Assembly: GCA_964545875.1 (NCBI GenBank) | Contig: CAZJHH010000007.1 | Coordinates: 62,001 to 126,000 of the forward strand | Source: DAIPKP01 sp964545875 | GTDB taxonomy: Bacteria; Synergistota; Synergistia; Synergistales; Aminiphilaceae | Direction of reading: 5' to 3' | Length of the DNA stretch: 64,000 nt | Shown here: one piece after another, positions 27,484-34,556 of the stretch | Layout of the letters: each line of letters begins with the position of its first letter | Position numbering within the stretch: position 1 is the first letter of the stretch | The notes under the pieces: generated by a model | Told to the model about the DNA's origin: nothing | The model's input: only the letters and a program-made list of their open reading frames with translations | Database searches by the model: none | Position numbers and translations under genes: made by a program

Positions 27484-28608
27484 TCAGTGAACCTCCGCCT
27501 CCCGGAATTTTTTGAACCTGTGCCACAACAGAGGAACCGTACAGGCTCCCAGAAAAATCAAGGCTCCCAGATGTACTTCCAGGGGAAGTACGTCGTGAAC
27601 TATACTCATGAGAACCCGGGGATTCAGGTTTAACCTTTGATAGAGCAAGTCTACCAGAAGACCCGCCCCTACGGAAAGTATGGCTATGCTTCCGAGGTAG
27701 AGGATTATTCCTCTTTTGCCCAGAATCTTCGTCAGCACCGGAAGAGCGGAGATGTTCGTGGCGGGCCCCGCAAGAAGAAAGACCAAGGCCGCTCCGGGAG
27801 AAACCCCCTTCAGAATGAAGGCTGCCGCCAGAGGCGTGGAGGAGGTGGCGCAGATATACATGGGAATTCCCACCACGAGCATGATCAGCATGGCGTGGAT
27901 TCCCCCTCCCATCCATTTTTCGAGAAAATTTTCCGGCATGAGAGCTCCGAGAAGCCCCGAAAGGACCACTCCCAGGGCGAAGGGAAAGGCCAGATGCCCC
28001 CAGAGTTCCCCCGTGGCGTAGCGGAATCCCTCGCGCAGACGCTCCCAAAAGGAAATCTTTTCCGAAGGACGTTCTTCTGCATGTTCTCCCGCATGCTCTC
28101 CGCAGCAGGTCATTTTCTCGGGTTTTTCTCGGGATTCCTGGCAGGAGCATGAAGGAGCGGAAAGGGGTTCCTCCAAGGCCCGGAGATCTTCCTTTCGGTC
28201 GAGAAAAACCATGCCCAGCCCTGCGGCGAAGGCGGTGCAGAACGCCGCCAGAGGACGGGCTACCGTAAGAATCGGATCCAGAAGGGCGTAGCTGATGGTT
28301 ATGGAGTCCACCCCGGATTCGGGGGTGGCGATAAGAAAGGCTGCGGTGGCTCCCCGGGAGGCTCCCTCCTTGCGCAGGGTGGCTCCCACGGGGAGAACGC
28401 TGCAGGAGCAGAGAGGAAGAGGAATGCCCAGAAGGGCGGCCTTGAAAACCGGAGCTATGCCGGAACCTCCCAGGTGCCGCCGTATGGTGGCGGCGTTGAG
28501 GCTTGTCTTGATCAATCCTCCCAGAAGAAGCCCCAAAACGATATAGGGAGCGGCGCTCCAGAGAATGCTCCAGCATTCGTACAGCATTTTTTGAATAAAG
28601 ACGATCAT
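27484..28608 (-). CDS. SO_0444/ArsP-type metal efflux permease (DUF318)
   Basis: A 374-aa permease of the YraQ/DUF318 group. It has about eight helices in two blocks (residues 15-145 and 215-370), each with a conserved motif: PLPLCSCSVLPVGATLRKEG in the first and GIPMYICATSSTPLAAAFI in the second. The cytoplasmic loop between them is rich in Cys and His (CSCQESREK, CCGEHAGEHAEE), a plausible metal-binding tether as in the Cu/Zn exporters of this family. ATG 28608 overlaps the arsR stop by ATGA. A longer in-frame start at 28827 would read through arsR and is not believable. Confidence 0.85.
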   Translation of the reverse strand: MIVFIQKMLYECWSILWSAAPYIVLGLLLGGLIKTSLNAATIRRHLGGSGIAPVFKAALLGIPLPLCSCSVLPVGATLRKEGASRGATAAFLIATPESGVDSITISYALLDPILTVARPLAAFCTAFAAGLGMVFLDRKEDLRALEEPLSAPSCSCQESREKPEKMTCCGEHAGEHAEERPSEKISFWERLREGFRYATGELWGHLAFPFALGVVLSGLLGALMPENFLEKWMGGGIHAMLIMLVVGIPMYICATSSTPLAAAFILKGVSPGAALVFLLAGPATNISALPVLTKILGKRGIILYLGSIAILSVGAGLLVDLLYQRLNLNPRVLMSIVHDVLPLEVHLGALIFLGACTVPLLWHRFKKFREAEVH

Positions 28609-29000
28609 GAAGGGTTCGCCTCGCTTTCGCAACGTTGGTCCTTTTCGTGAAGGAAATGCTCGAGCCCCGTATTGAGAATCTGGAGAACGTGATGATCCCG
28701 GAGAGAATAGAAAACGATCTGCCCCTCTCTTCGTGGATGTACCATGTAGAGATCCCGCAATATCCGAAGCTGATGCGATATGGCGGATTCGCTTACTTCG
28801 AGCAGAATGGACAGATCCCGGACGCACATCTCTCCTTCCCGCAGGGCGAGAAGAATTCCCACCCGGGTGGAATCTCCCAGGGCCCGGAACATTCGGGTAA
28901 GTTCCTGACGGGTTTCTTCAGGGGGTGTTTTTTCAAGAGCCTCTTCCAGCCGTTGCGGGTGAAGACAATGCTCTTTGGCATCGGAACGGGATGGTGTCAT
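28605..29000 (-). CDS. ArsR/SmtB-family metal sensor, CzrA-like
   Basis: A 131-aa winged-helix repressor. The recognition helix is SESAISHQLRILRDLYMV and the wing RREGQIVFYSLRD. In the last helix the spacing Asp-x-His then 11 and 14 residues later two His (DHH...EHFLHE) matches the alpha5 Zn site of CzrA-type sensors. The alpha3 Cys pair of ArsR is absent (EMCVRDL has one Cys). A 22-bp palindrome lies 41 bases upstream. The gene starts a five-gene unit with the exporter, CDF and macrodomain genes. Zn2+ or Co2+ is the likely inducer. Confidence 0.92.
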   Translation of the reverse strand: MTPSRSDAKEHCLHPQRLEEALEKTPPEETRQELTRMFRALGDSTRVGILLALREGEMCVRDLSILLEVSESAISHQLRILRDLYMVHPRREGQIVFYSLRDHHVLQILNTGLEHFLHEKDQRCESEANPS

Positions 29001-29040
29001 GCAAAGATCCTCCTTTGGACTTTGGAAGCGTCATATTTTA

Positions 29041-29062
29041 CATATGAGTATATGTTCATATG
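29041..29062. promoter_or_regulatory. Predicted operator for the CzrA-like ArsR repressor
   Basis: CATATGAGTATATGTTCATATG is an imperfect palindrome with perfect CATATGA/TCATATG arms. It resembles SmtB/ArsR-family operators and sits 41 bases upstream of the arsR ATG. Confidence 0.6.
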
Positions 29063-29448
29063 TTTATTTCGTCAAGAAAAAGTCTTGGGGATTTTGAAAA
29101 GACGCTGGAACAAAAATATCTTTATTCGAAAGAACATGATTTTTTCCGCCAAAAAAACAACGTTGGAGGGGAAAAGAAAAGAGAAGGCTTTTGTATGCTC
29201 TTTTGAATGCAGGGCTTTTTTTCCCGAAACCTTGGAAGAAGCGGTTTTTTTCAGGGAAAATAAAATTTTGGGTTGCGGAAACGGGAAAAAAGAAAAATTT
29301 TTTCAGAAATTTTCCTTGGAGATATGGAGAATTGCATTTATAATATGTAAAAATCTCCCCGGAGGTTTTTATAATTTGCCGTTGACTAATGTGGAAATTC
29401 TTTACATGGTACAGGCTCAATCTTGTGATGCAAAGGGTGAATAAGCTA
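29063..29448. other. A/T-rich gap between arsR and gntR
   Basis: A 386-base stretch clearly richer in A and T than its neighbours, without a convincing gene on either strand. It holds the promoter TTGGAG-17-TATAAT (29316-29344) and a long leader before the GntR start. No GntR-type palindrome could be assigned with confidence. Confidence 0.5.
29316..29344 (+). promoter_or_regulatory. Candidate promoter of the GntR regulator gene
   Basis: TTGGAG (29316-29321), 17-base spacer, TATAAT (29339-29344). Predicted leader of about 100 nt to GTG 29449. Confidence 0.5.
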
Positions 29449-30102
29449 GTGAAGACAGAAAAAAGACGCACCACCAAGACCATCGTTTTTGAACGATTGA
29501 GAGGTGAGATATTGGAGGGCACCTTCAAGCCCGGAGAGCAGCTTCGGCAGGAGGCCATCGCCCGGCGCTACGGAGTGAGCCTTACTCCCGTCCGAGAAGC
29601 TCTCATGCAGCTTGAAATCGAGGGACTCGTCACCTTCTACCCCAACAGCGGTGCCACGGTTTCCACCCTCATGCCCGCGGAGGTGCGGGAGCTTTATGAA
29701 ATCCGTTTTCTTCTGGAGTCCGGGGCTCTCAAGTATGCCGCCCGATCCCTTACCAAAGAGCATATTCTCCGGGCCCGCAACATTCTTGCGGAGCTTCGGG
29801 AAGAGACGGATCCCGGAGAGTGGTGCCGCAAGGACGTGGACTTTCACCTGGCCCTCTGCGAAGCCGCCAAGAAGCCCAAGCTCCTCGAATTCATCCGCAT
29901 GGTGCACACCAACGTGAGCCGCTATCTCCGGCTTTACTTCGATACCGAAGGAGTGGATCTCGGCAAGGGCATCTGCGAGGATCACGGAGCGCTTCTCAAG
30001 GCGGTGGAGGACGGAGAGGTAGGCAAGGCCATTCAGTTGCTGGATTCCCACCTCTCCGAGGGAGGGCGTCGGCTCTACGATTTCATGCTTACCCAGGAAT
30101 AG
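29449..30102 (+). CDS. GntR-family regulator (FadR/FCD type)
   Basis: A 217-aa regulator. Residues 10-75 form the winged helix: IVFERLRGEILEGTFKPGEQ and ARRYGVSLTPVREALMQLE. The C-terminal all-helical FCD domain has the metal-binding pattern DVDFHLALCEAA and later CEDHGALLKAV (Asp/His ligands), so it binds a small carboxylate together with a metal ion. GTG 29449 is chosen because AAAGGGTG lies upstream at a suitable distance, whereas the longer in-frame ATG 29428 lacks an RBS. No metabolic partner gene is adjacent. Confidence 0.88.
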   Translation: MKTEKRRTTKTIVFERLRGEILEGTFKPGEQLRQEAIARRYGVSLTPVREALMQLEIEGLVTFYPNSGATVSTLMPAEVRELYEIRFLLESGALKYAARSLTKEHILRARNILAELREETDPGEWCRKDVDFHLALCEAAKKPKLLEFIRMVHTNVSRYLRLYFDTEGVDLGKGICEDHGALLKAVEDGEVGKAIQLLDSHLSEGGRRLYDFMLTQE

Positions 30103-30116
30103 AGGGACAGAGAAAA

Positions 30117-30155
30117 GGGATCACCGGAGCAGAGACCTTTCCCTCCGGTGATCCC
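30117..30155. terminator. Bidirectional terminator between gntR and mntP
   Basis: GGGATCACCGGAG (30117-30129) and CTCCGGTGATCCC (30143-30155) form a 13-bp perfect stem between convergent genes; T-rich bases follow on both sides. Confidence 0.8.
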
Positions 30156-30187
30156 CTTATGTTTTCTCCGGTTTTTCGTTCCGCCTC

Positions 30188-30751
30188 CTACAGGAGATGA
30201 AGCCGCAGAATATTGAGCCCCAGGAGGATGAGAACCACGCCTCCTGCGGTTTCCAGGTGGCGCCCTGCCAGGCATCCCATGTTACGCCCGAGAACCACTC
30301 CCAAAAAGGAGGCCAGGGCGGTGATGGCTCCCGCCGCGAGGGCCAGGGGAAGAATGGGCTGATCCAGAAAGGCCATTCCCGCTCCCACCGCGAAGGCGTC
30401 GATGGCGGTGGCGAACCCTATACAAAGTAGAAGAAGCCACGAGAGAGCCTCCGGGCCCTTTCGGGCTTCTTTTCGTTCTCCCGCTTCCCGGATCATGTGT
30501 ATGCCCACCAGAGCGAGGAGGCCGAAGGCGATCCAGTGATCCCAAGCCTCCAAATGTCCGGCGAAGCGCATTCCCAGGAGCCATCCCAAAAGGGGCATGA
30601 GAAACTGAAAGAATCCGCAGATTCCCCCCAGGCGAAGCCCCAGAAAAAGGCGGTTTTCCCGGCTGCTCGCCCCGACGCCGCAGGAGGCGGCAAAGGCATC
30701 CATGGCGAGAGAGGATGCCACCAGTCCCGTATGTACGATGGAAGAAATCAT
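30188..30751 (-). CDS. mntP: Manganese efflux pump MntP
   Basis: A 187-aa membrane protein with six helices in two inverted repeats. The two conserved Asp motifs are present: SLAMDAFAASCGVG in TM1 and GFATAIDAFAVGAGM in TM4. Length matches MntP (about 185-190 aa). The start is ATG 30751 behind AAAGGAGC; a longer in-frame extension upstream has no RBS and would overlap the leader. Its predicted promoter and an 88-nt leader lie at 30752-30874. It is divergent from the methionine sulfoxide reductase gene. Confidence 0.9.
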   Translation of the reverse strand: MISSIVHTGLVASSLAMDAFAASCGVGASSRENRLFLGLRLGGICGFFQFLMPLLGWLLGMRFAGHLEAWDHWIAFGLLALVGIHMIREAGERKEARKGPEALSWLLLLCIGFATAIDAFAVGAGMAFLDQPILPLALAAGAITALASFLGVVLGRNMGCLAGRHLETAGGVVLILLGLNILRLHLL

Positions 30752-30839
30752 AAAAATGCTCCTTTGTTGGTGATTTTGCGAAAGATTGGCCTCTTGCGAG
30801 GAATTTTTCGAAGAGGTATGCTCGCATTCCCGGGTTCCC
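30752..30839 (-). ncRNA. Structured 5' leader of mntP (unassigned)
   Basis: The region between the predicted transcription start (about 30839) and mntP can form at least two competing helices: a GC-rich hairpin right after the start, and either GCGAG/CTCGC or CCTCTT/AAGAGG further on. MntP genes often have yybP-ykoY manganese riboswitches, but I do not see that consensus here, so this is only a possible regulatory leader. Confidence 0.3.
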
Positions 30840-30845
30840 CCGGAA

Positions 30846-30874
30846 AGTGTAGGGGAGAAAGGGCTTGCTGTCGA
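30846..30874 (-). promoter_or_regulatory. Candidate mntP promoter
   Basis: On the minus strand TCGACA (30869-30874), 17-base spacer, TACACT (30846-30851). Confidence 0.5.
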
Positions 30875-30914
30875 GCCGTAAAAGGCGTTTCCGGTTCGAA
30901 GGAGGGCGAGAGGC

Positions 30915-31868
30915 ATGAGGTTGTTTCATAAAGAATGGAAAGCGGTTTTTTTGATCTTTCTGGGAGGGGGACTTTTGTTCCTGCTCTTGGGGAGCTTTTC
31001 GAGAGAGGAGGAAGATGTCATGAGAACACATCTTACGCCGGAAGAGGAATACGTGATTCTGCGCAAGGGTACGGAATCTCCCTTCAGCGGGGAGTACTGG
31101 GATTTTTTCGAGGACGGCATCTATCGCTGCAAGCAATGCGGAGCGGATCTCTACCGCTCGGAAGACAAGTTTTCCTCTTCCTGCGGATGGCCGAGCTTCG
31201 ACGACGAAGTCCCCGGAGCCATCCGACGGGTGCCCGATCCCGATGGAAGGCGTACGGAGATCGTCTGTGCCCGGTGTGGGGCTCATCTCGGGCATGTTTT
31301 CCAAGGAGAGGGTCTTACGGAAAAGAATCTGCGGCATTGCGTGAACTCCCTTTCCCTGGCCTTTCTTTCCAGGGAGGAGATGGAATCCCGGAGCCGGGCG
31401 GTTTTCGGAGGAGGCTGCTTCTGGGGAGTGGAATACCATTTTCGGAAAGTCCCGGGGGTGCTGGAGACCACCGTGGGATATGCGGGAGGACATGTGGATT
31501 CTCCCACCTATGAAATGGTTTGCAGCGGCACCACGGGACATGCGGAGGTGGTGGAGGTCGTCTACGATCCCTCCCGGGTCTCTTTTCGGGATCTCTGCGT
31601 ACTTTTCTTCGAAATTCACGATCCATCCCAGGTGGATCGCCAGGGGCCGGATGTGGGAGCCCAGTATCGTTCGGTTATTTTCTACACCGAACCCTCCCAG
31701 GAGGAAATCGCCCGGGAGCTCGTGCAGGAGCTCGAACAAAAGAGCTGCGAGGTGGCTACGGAAATCGCCCCTCTGGAAACCTTCTGGAGAGCCGAGGAAT
31801 ACCACCAGGATTATTACGAAAAAACCGGAAAAGCCCCCTACTGTCACATCCGGACATCCCGATTCTAG
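30915..31868 (+). CDS. msrBA: Membrane-anchored MsrB-MsrA methionine sulfoxide reductase fusion
   Basis: A 317-aa fusion repairing both S- and R-methionine sulfoxide. Residues about 9-28 form one hydrophobic segment (AVFLIFLGGGLLFLLLGSF), either a signal anchor or signal peptide, so the enzyme probably acts outside the cytoplasmic membrane. MsrB spans about 36-152 with zinc cysteines CKQC (72/75) and CARC (118/121) and catalytic Cys142 in RHCVNS. MsrA follows with catalytic Cys168 in GGGCFWG. The order B then A is less common than A then B. No thioredoxin-like reducing domain is fused. ATG 30915 with AAGGAGGG upstream. Confidence 0.93.
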   Translation: MRLFHKEWKAVFLIFLGGGLLFLLLGSFSREEEDVMRTHLTPEEEYVILRKGTESPFSGEYWDFFEDGIYRCKQCGADLYRSEDKFSSSCGWPSFDDEVPGAIRRVPDPDGRRTEIVCARCGAHLGHVFQGEGLTEKNLRHCVNSLSLAFLSREEMESRSRAVFGGGCFWGVEYHFRKVPGVLETTVGYAGGHVDSPTYEMVCSGTTGHAEVVEVVYDPSRVSFRDLCVLFFEIHDPSQVDRQGPDVGAQYRSVIFYTEPSQEEIARELVQELEQKSCEVATEIAPLETFWRAEEYHQDYYEKTGKAPYCHIRTSRF

Positions 31869-31950
31869 AGGGCTCTTCGAATGCGGTTCGCTCCTCCATT
31901 TTACGAAACCATCATAAAGGCCCCGAACGCCTGAAGGAGAAATCTTCATC

Positions 31951-32820
31951 ATGCAGAACGCTTTCATGTACGTCGCCGCATCCCTCATCTGGGGATCCAC
32001 CTGGCTTGCCATCACCTTTCAGCTCGGAGTGGTGGATCCCCTGGTTTCCGTGGCCTATCGTTTCGGCCTCTCCTCGCTTATCCTTTTTCTTTTCTGCGCT
32101 CTTTTCCGAAAGCCCCTGGGCTATTCCTTTCGGGATCATCTCTGGATGGGGCTTCAGGGATTTCTGCTCTTCGGAATCAATTACTGGCTCGTCTACGTTT
32201 CCGAGGTGTACATTCCCAGTGGCCTTGCGGCGGTTCTCATGTCGAGCATGCTTTTTATGAACATGTTCAACGGAGCTCTCTTTCTCAAGAAACCTCTGGA
32301 AAAAAACGTGGTTATCGGAGCGGCCATCGGAGTGGTGGGAATGATTCTTCTCTTCAGCCGGGAGGTGCTGGAATTTCGCGTGAATCCCTTGGGAATGTTC
32401 GGAATCCTTCTGGCCCTTCTGGCGGCCTATTCCGCATCTCTGGGAAACATCCTTTCCGCCCGCAATCAGGTCAGGGCTCTTCCCATCGTGCAGACCAACG
32501 CTTACGGTATGCTGTACGGAACCCTCTTTGCGGTAAGTATGGCCCTGATACTTCGAAAACCCTTTGCGGTGGAGCTGAGCTTTTCCTATTTAGGAGCCCT
32601 TTTCTATCTTGCGCTTTTCGGCTCCGTCATCGCTTTCGGCTGCTACCTTACCCTGGTGGGACGCATCGGGGTAACGAAAAGCGCCTATATTACCCTTATC
32701 TCTCCGGTGATCGCCCTTTTCCTCTCCACGCTCTTCGAGGGGTATACCTGGACCATTCTGGGCATGGCCGGAGTGGTCTGCATTCTGGGGGGCAATCTGT
32801 TGATTCTTCGAAGAAGGTAG
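31951..32820 (+). CDS. EamA (DMT superfamily) transporter
   Basis: A 289-aa membrane protein with about ten helices in two EamA repeats. The start MQNAFMYVAASLIWGSTWLA and PLVSVAYRFGLSSLIL are typical of the first repeat; SAYITLISPVIALFLS marks the second. Substrate is unknown (RhaT/YedA-like metabolite exporters are the closest by pattern). AGGAGAAATC precedes the ATG at 31951. It follows msrBA after 82 bases. Confidence 0.88.
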   Translation: MQNAFMYVAASLIWGSTWLAITFQLGVVDPLVSVAYRFGLSSLILFLFCALFRKPLGYSFRDHLWMGLQGFLLFGINYWLVYVSEVYIPSGLAAVLMSSMLFMNMFNGALFLKKPLEKNVVIGAAIGVVGMILLFSREVLEFRVNPLGMFGILLALLAAYSASLGNILSARNQVRALPIVQTNAYGMLYGTLFAVSMALILRKPFAVELSFSYLGALFYLALFGSVIAFGCYLTLVGRIGVTKSAYITLISPVIALFLSTLFEGYTWTILGMAGVVCILGGNLLILRRR

Positions 32821-32901
32821 TTTTTCCCGGAGTGGAAAAACGGCAGCATTTCGGGAATGGCTATTGTTCAGATCTTCATGACGTGTCGTAAGGAGGAAAC
32901 C

Positions 32902-33585
32902 ATGTCCGAAAAAGTATCCAACTGCGCCAAGTGTCCCTTTCCCTCGTCCGAAAGGATTTGCAGCTCCACCGGAGAAAAGGCTCCCGCCTTCTGCCCCACC
33001 AGAAATCTGGAAAAACTGGTTCCCCGGGCCCTGAAGGAGTATCACAAGCCGGAGATCGAGGAGTTCGCTCGCCAGGCTTCTCTTCAGGAGGCTGCGGGAT
33101 ACGGCAACAAGGAAAAGGGATATGCCTGTCTCAGGCCCATCAAGCCCCGGATCGAGGAGATCATGGATTTCGCACGGCGCATGGGGTATACCCGGCTGGG
33201 GCTCGCCTTTTGCGGCGGACTGCACCGGGAGGCCTGCATGGTGGAAGAAATCTTTACCCTCCAGGGTTTCGAGGTGGTCTCGGTGATGTGCAAGGTGGGA
33301 AGCGTTCCCAAGGAGGAGCTGGGGCTCACCGAGGAGGATAAGCTTTCGGTGGGAAACTTCGAGGCCATGTGCAACCCCGTGCTTCAGGCCCTGGTGTTGA
33401 ACGAGGAAAAGACGCACTTCAACGTGCTTTTGGGGCTCTGCGTGGGGCACGACTCCCTCTTTCTCAAATATGCTTCCGCTCCCTGCACGGTGCTTGCCGC
33501 CAAGGACCGTCTTCTGGCTCACAATCCCCTGGCGGCGGTGTATACTTCTCTTTCGTATTACCGGAGCCTCCGGCAGAAGGAGTGA
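32902..33585 (+). CDS. DUF1847 Cys-rich metal-binding protein
   Basis: A 227-aa cytosolic protein of the DUF1847 family, found mainly in anaerobes. It begins SEKVSNCAKCPFPSSERIC, an N-terminal cysteine cluster (CxxC plus one more Cys) likely to bind metal, followed by an alpha/beta domain with LGLAFCGGLHREACMVEE and VLLGLCVGHDSLFLKY. Function is not established. ATG 32902 is supported by AAGGAGGAAACC; a longer in-frame ATG at 32857 has no RBS. Its own terminator follows. Confidence 0.85.
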   Translation: MSEKVSNCAKCPFPSSERICSSTGEKAPAFCPTRNLEKLVPRALKEYHKPEIEEFARQASLQEAAGYGNKEKGYACLRPIKPRIEEIMDFARRMGYTRLGLAFCGGLHREACMVEEIFTLQGFEVVSVMCKVGSVPKEELGLTEEDKLSVGNFEAMCNPVLQALVLNEEKTHFNVLLGLCVGHDSLFLKYASAPCTVLAAKDRLLAHNPLAAVYTSLSYYRSLRQKE

Positions 33586-33616
33586 CTTTTCCGGTAAAGG
33601 ATCTCTTTTGAGGTTT

Positions 33617-33643
33617 CCCTCTCTTGCGGGGAGGGGGTTTTTT
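33617..33643 (+). terminator. Terminator after the DUF1847 gene
   Basis: CCCTCTC (33617-33623) pairs with GGGAGGG (33629-33635) with one G-T pair; a run of six T (33638-33643) follows. Confidence 0.75.
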
Positions 33644-33690
33644 ACGCTTCATCCGTTCATGGCGTGAAGGGGTATGATGTCTTCTTTTCT

Positions 33691-33738
33691 GACATACGTA
33701 AAGGGGAGTCCTTTCAAGGGCTCCCCTTTACGTATGTC
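33691..33738. repeat. 48-bp near-perfect inverted repeat
   Basis: GACATACGTAAAGGGGAG (33691-33708) is the exact reverse complement of 33721-33738; the stem continues inward for five more pairs with one G-T, leaving almost no loop. It lies between convergent units (DUF1847 and the Cys-rich secreted protein), so it may act as a bidirectional terminator, but it is longer than needed. Confidence 0.85.
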
Positions 33739-33762
33739 ATCCGGCTGCAGCGAAAAGGTTTG

Positions 33763-34074
33763 TTATTCCGCTGGGGTTTCTTTTGGTTTGCAGACCGAGA
33801 TGAGCATCTGCCGCAGGGTGTCCGTGTTCATGTAGGGATAGACGGTACCCTGGAATTTCACCACGTATTGTGCGTCACAGGGGCCTCCCAGGCAGGAAGA
33901 GGGGGCGATGGATATTTCTTGCTCCAGGCCCAGACTGGTGATGACCTCTTGAGCCTGGGGAATGAAGGCTCTGCTGCAGGGGCGGCATATGTAAAGCTTT
34001 TCCGCCGCTTCTCCCGGAAAGGCCGCAAGAAGTGAAGCGAGAAGAAGCATGGCGAAGAGAGTGTTTTTTTTCAT
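33763..34074 (-). CDS. Small secreted protein with CxxC and CLGGPC motifs
   Basis: A 103-aa precursor with a Sec signal peptide (KNTLFAMLLLASLLAAFPGEAA). The mature part starts with EKLYICRPCSRAF (CxxC) and contains SSCLGGPCDAQYVVKFQG. The spacing of two Cys pairs with alternating strand and helix resembles thioredoxin-like [2Fe-2S] or (2Fe-2S)-ferredoxin-like folds, but the family is not one I can name. The position downstream of a polyferredoxin suggests a periplasmic redox or metal role. ATG 34074 has AAAGGAGGG upstream. Confidence 0.8.
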   Translation of the reverse strand: MKKNTLFAMLLLASLLAAFPGEAAEKLYICRPCSRAFIPQAQEVITSLGLEQEISIAPSSCLGGPCDAQYVVKFQGTVYPYMNTDTLRQMLISVCKPKETPAE

Positions 34075-34104
34075 GACCTATCCCTCCTTTCCTGAAACGC
34101 TTCT

Positions 34105-34458
34105 TTAGGAATTTTCCGTTTTCCAGGGACAATCCGGATTGGTACAGTTTTCTCCGTCACATTCACCTGATCCGGGACCAGTTCCCTTGGGCCCCGTGCC
34201 GTCCTTGGCTCCGTTGCCGCTGCCTCCGTTATTGCCCTTGGGGCCGCTACCGTCTTGAGCTCCGTTGCCGCTGCCTTTGGGGCCACTGCCGTCTCCGGCT
34301 CCGTTGCCGCTGTTCCCGCCGTTGCCGTTACCTTTGCCGAGGAGCTCCAGCCTCTCTCCGTTGAGAGCCCCGTCCTTTTCCATGGCTATAAGAGGTGCCG
34401 TTACAAGAAGAGTTCCGAGAAATGCCGCGAGAATCGTAAGTCCCATAATGCGTTTCAT
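34105..34458 (-). CDS. Secreted Gly-rich repeat protein with Cys-rich C-terminus
   Basis: A 117-aa precursor with signal peptide (MGLTILAAFLGTLLVTAPLIA). The mature part is low complexity and contains three tandem units built on GNGAxDGSGPKG: GNGAGDGSGPKGS, GNGAQDGSGPKGNNG and GNGAKDGTGPKGTGP. The C-terminus GECDGENCTNPDCPW has three Cys that may bind metal or an iron-sulfur centre. I know no named family. RBS AAGGAGG precedes ATG 34458. It lies between the polyferredoxin and the CxxC protein in the same direction. Confidence 0.75.
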   Translation of the reverse strand: MKRIMGLTILAAFLGTLLVTAPLIAMEKDGALNGERLELLGKGNGNGGNSGNGAGDGSGPKGSGNGAQDGSGPKGNNGGSGNGAKDGTGPKGTGPGSGECDGENCTNPDCPWKTENS

Positions 34459-34556
34459 GGTAATCTGCCTCCTTAAGTGTGATGTTATGCATGATCCGTA
34501 CAGGGTTTTCTGCCTCGTTCATCATGCCGTATATGGAGCAATCCAGAGAAGTTTTG

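Noticed and set aside
28609..28827. Upstream extension of the SO_0444-type exporter frame
   Set aside because: It lies over the arsR coding sequence; the ATGA overlap at 28608 is the real start.
30752..30850. yybP-ykoY (manganese) riboswitch upstream of mntP
   Set aside because: The consensus core is not visible on the correct strand, so I leave the leader unassigned.
30752..30916. Upstream extension of the mntP frame
   Set aside because: It covers the leader and predicted promoter; the RBS and family length support 30751.
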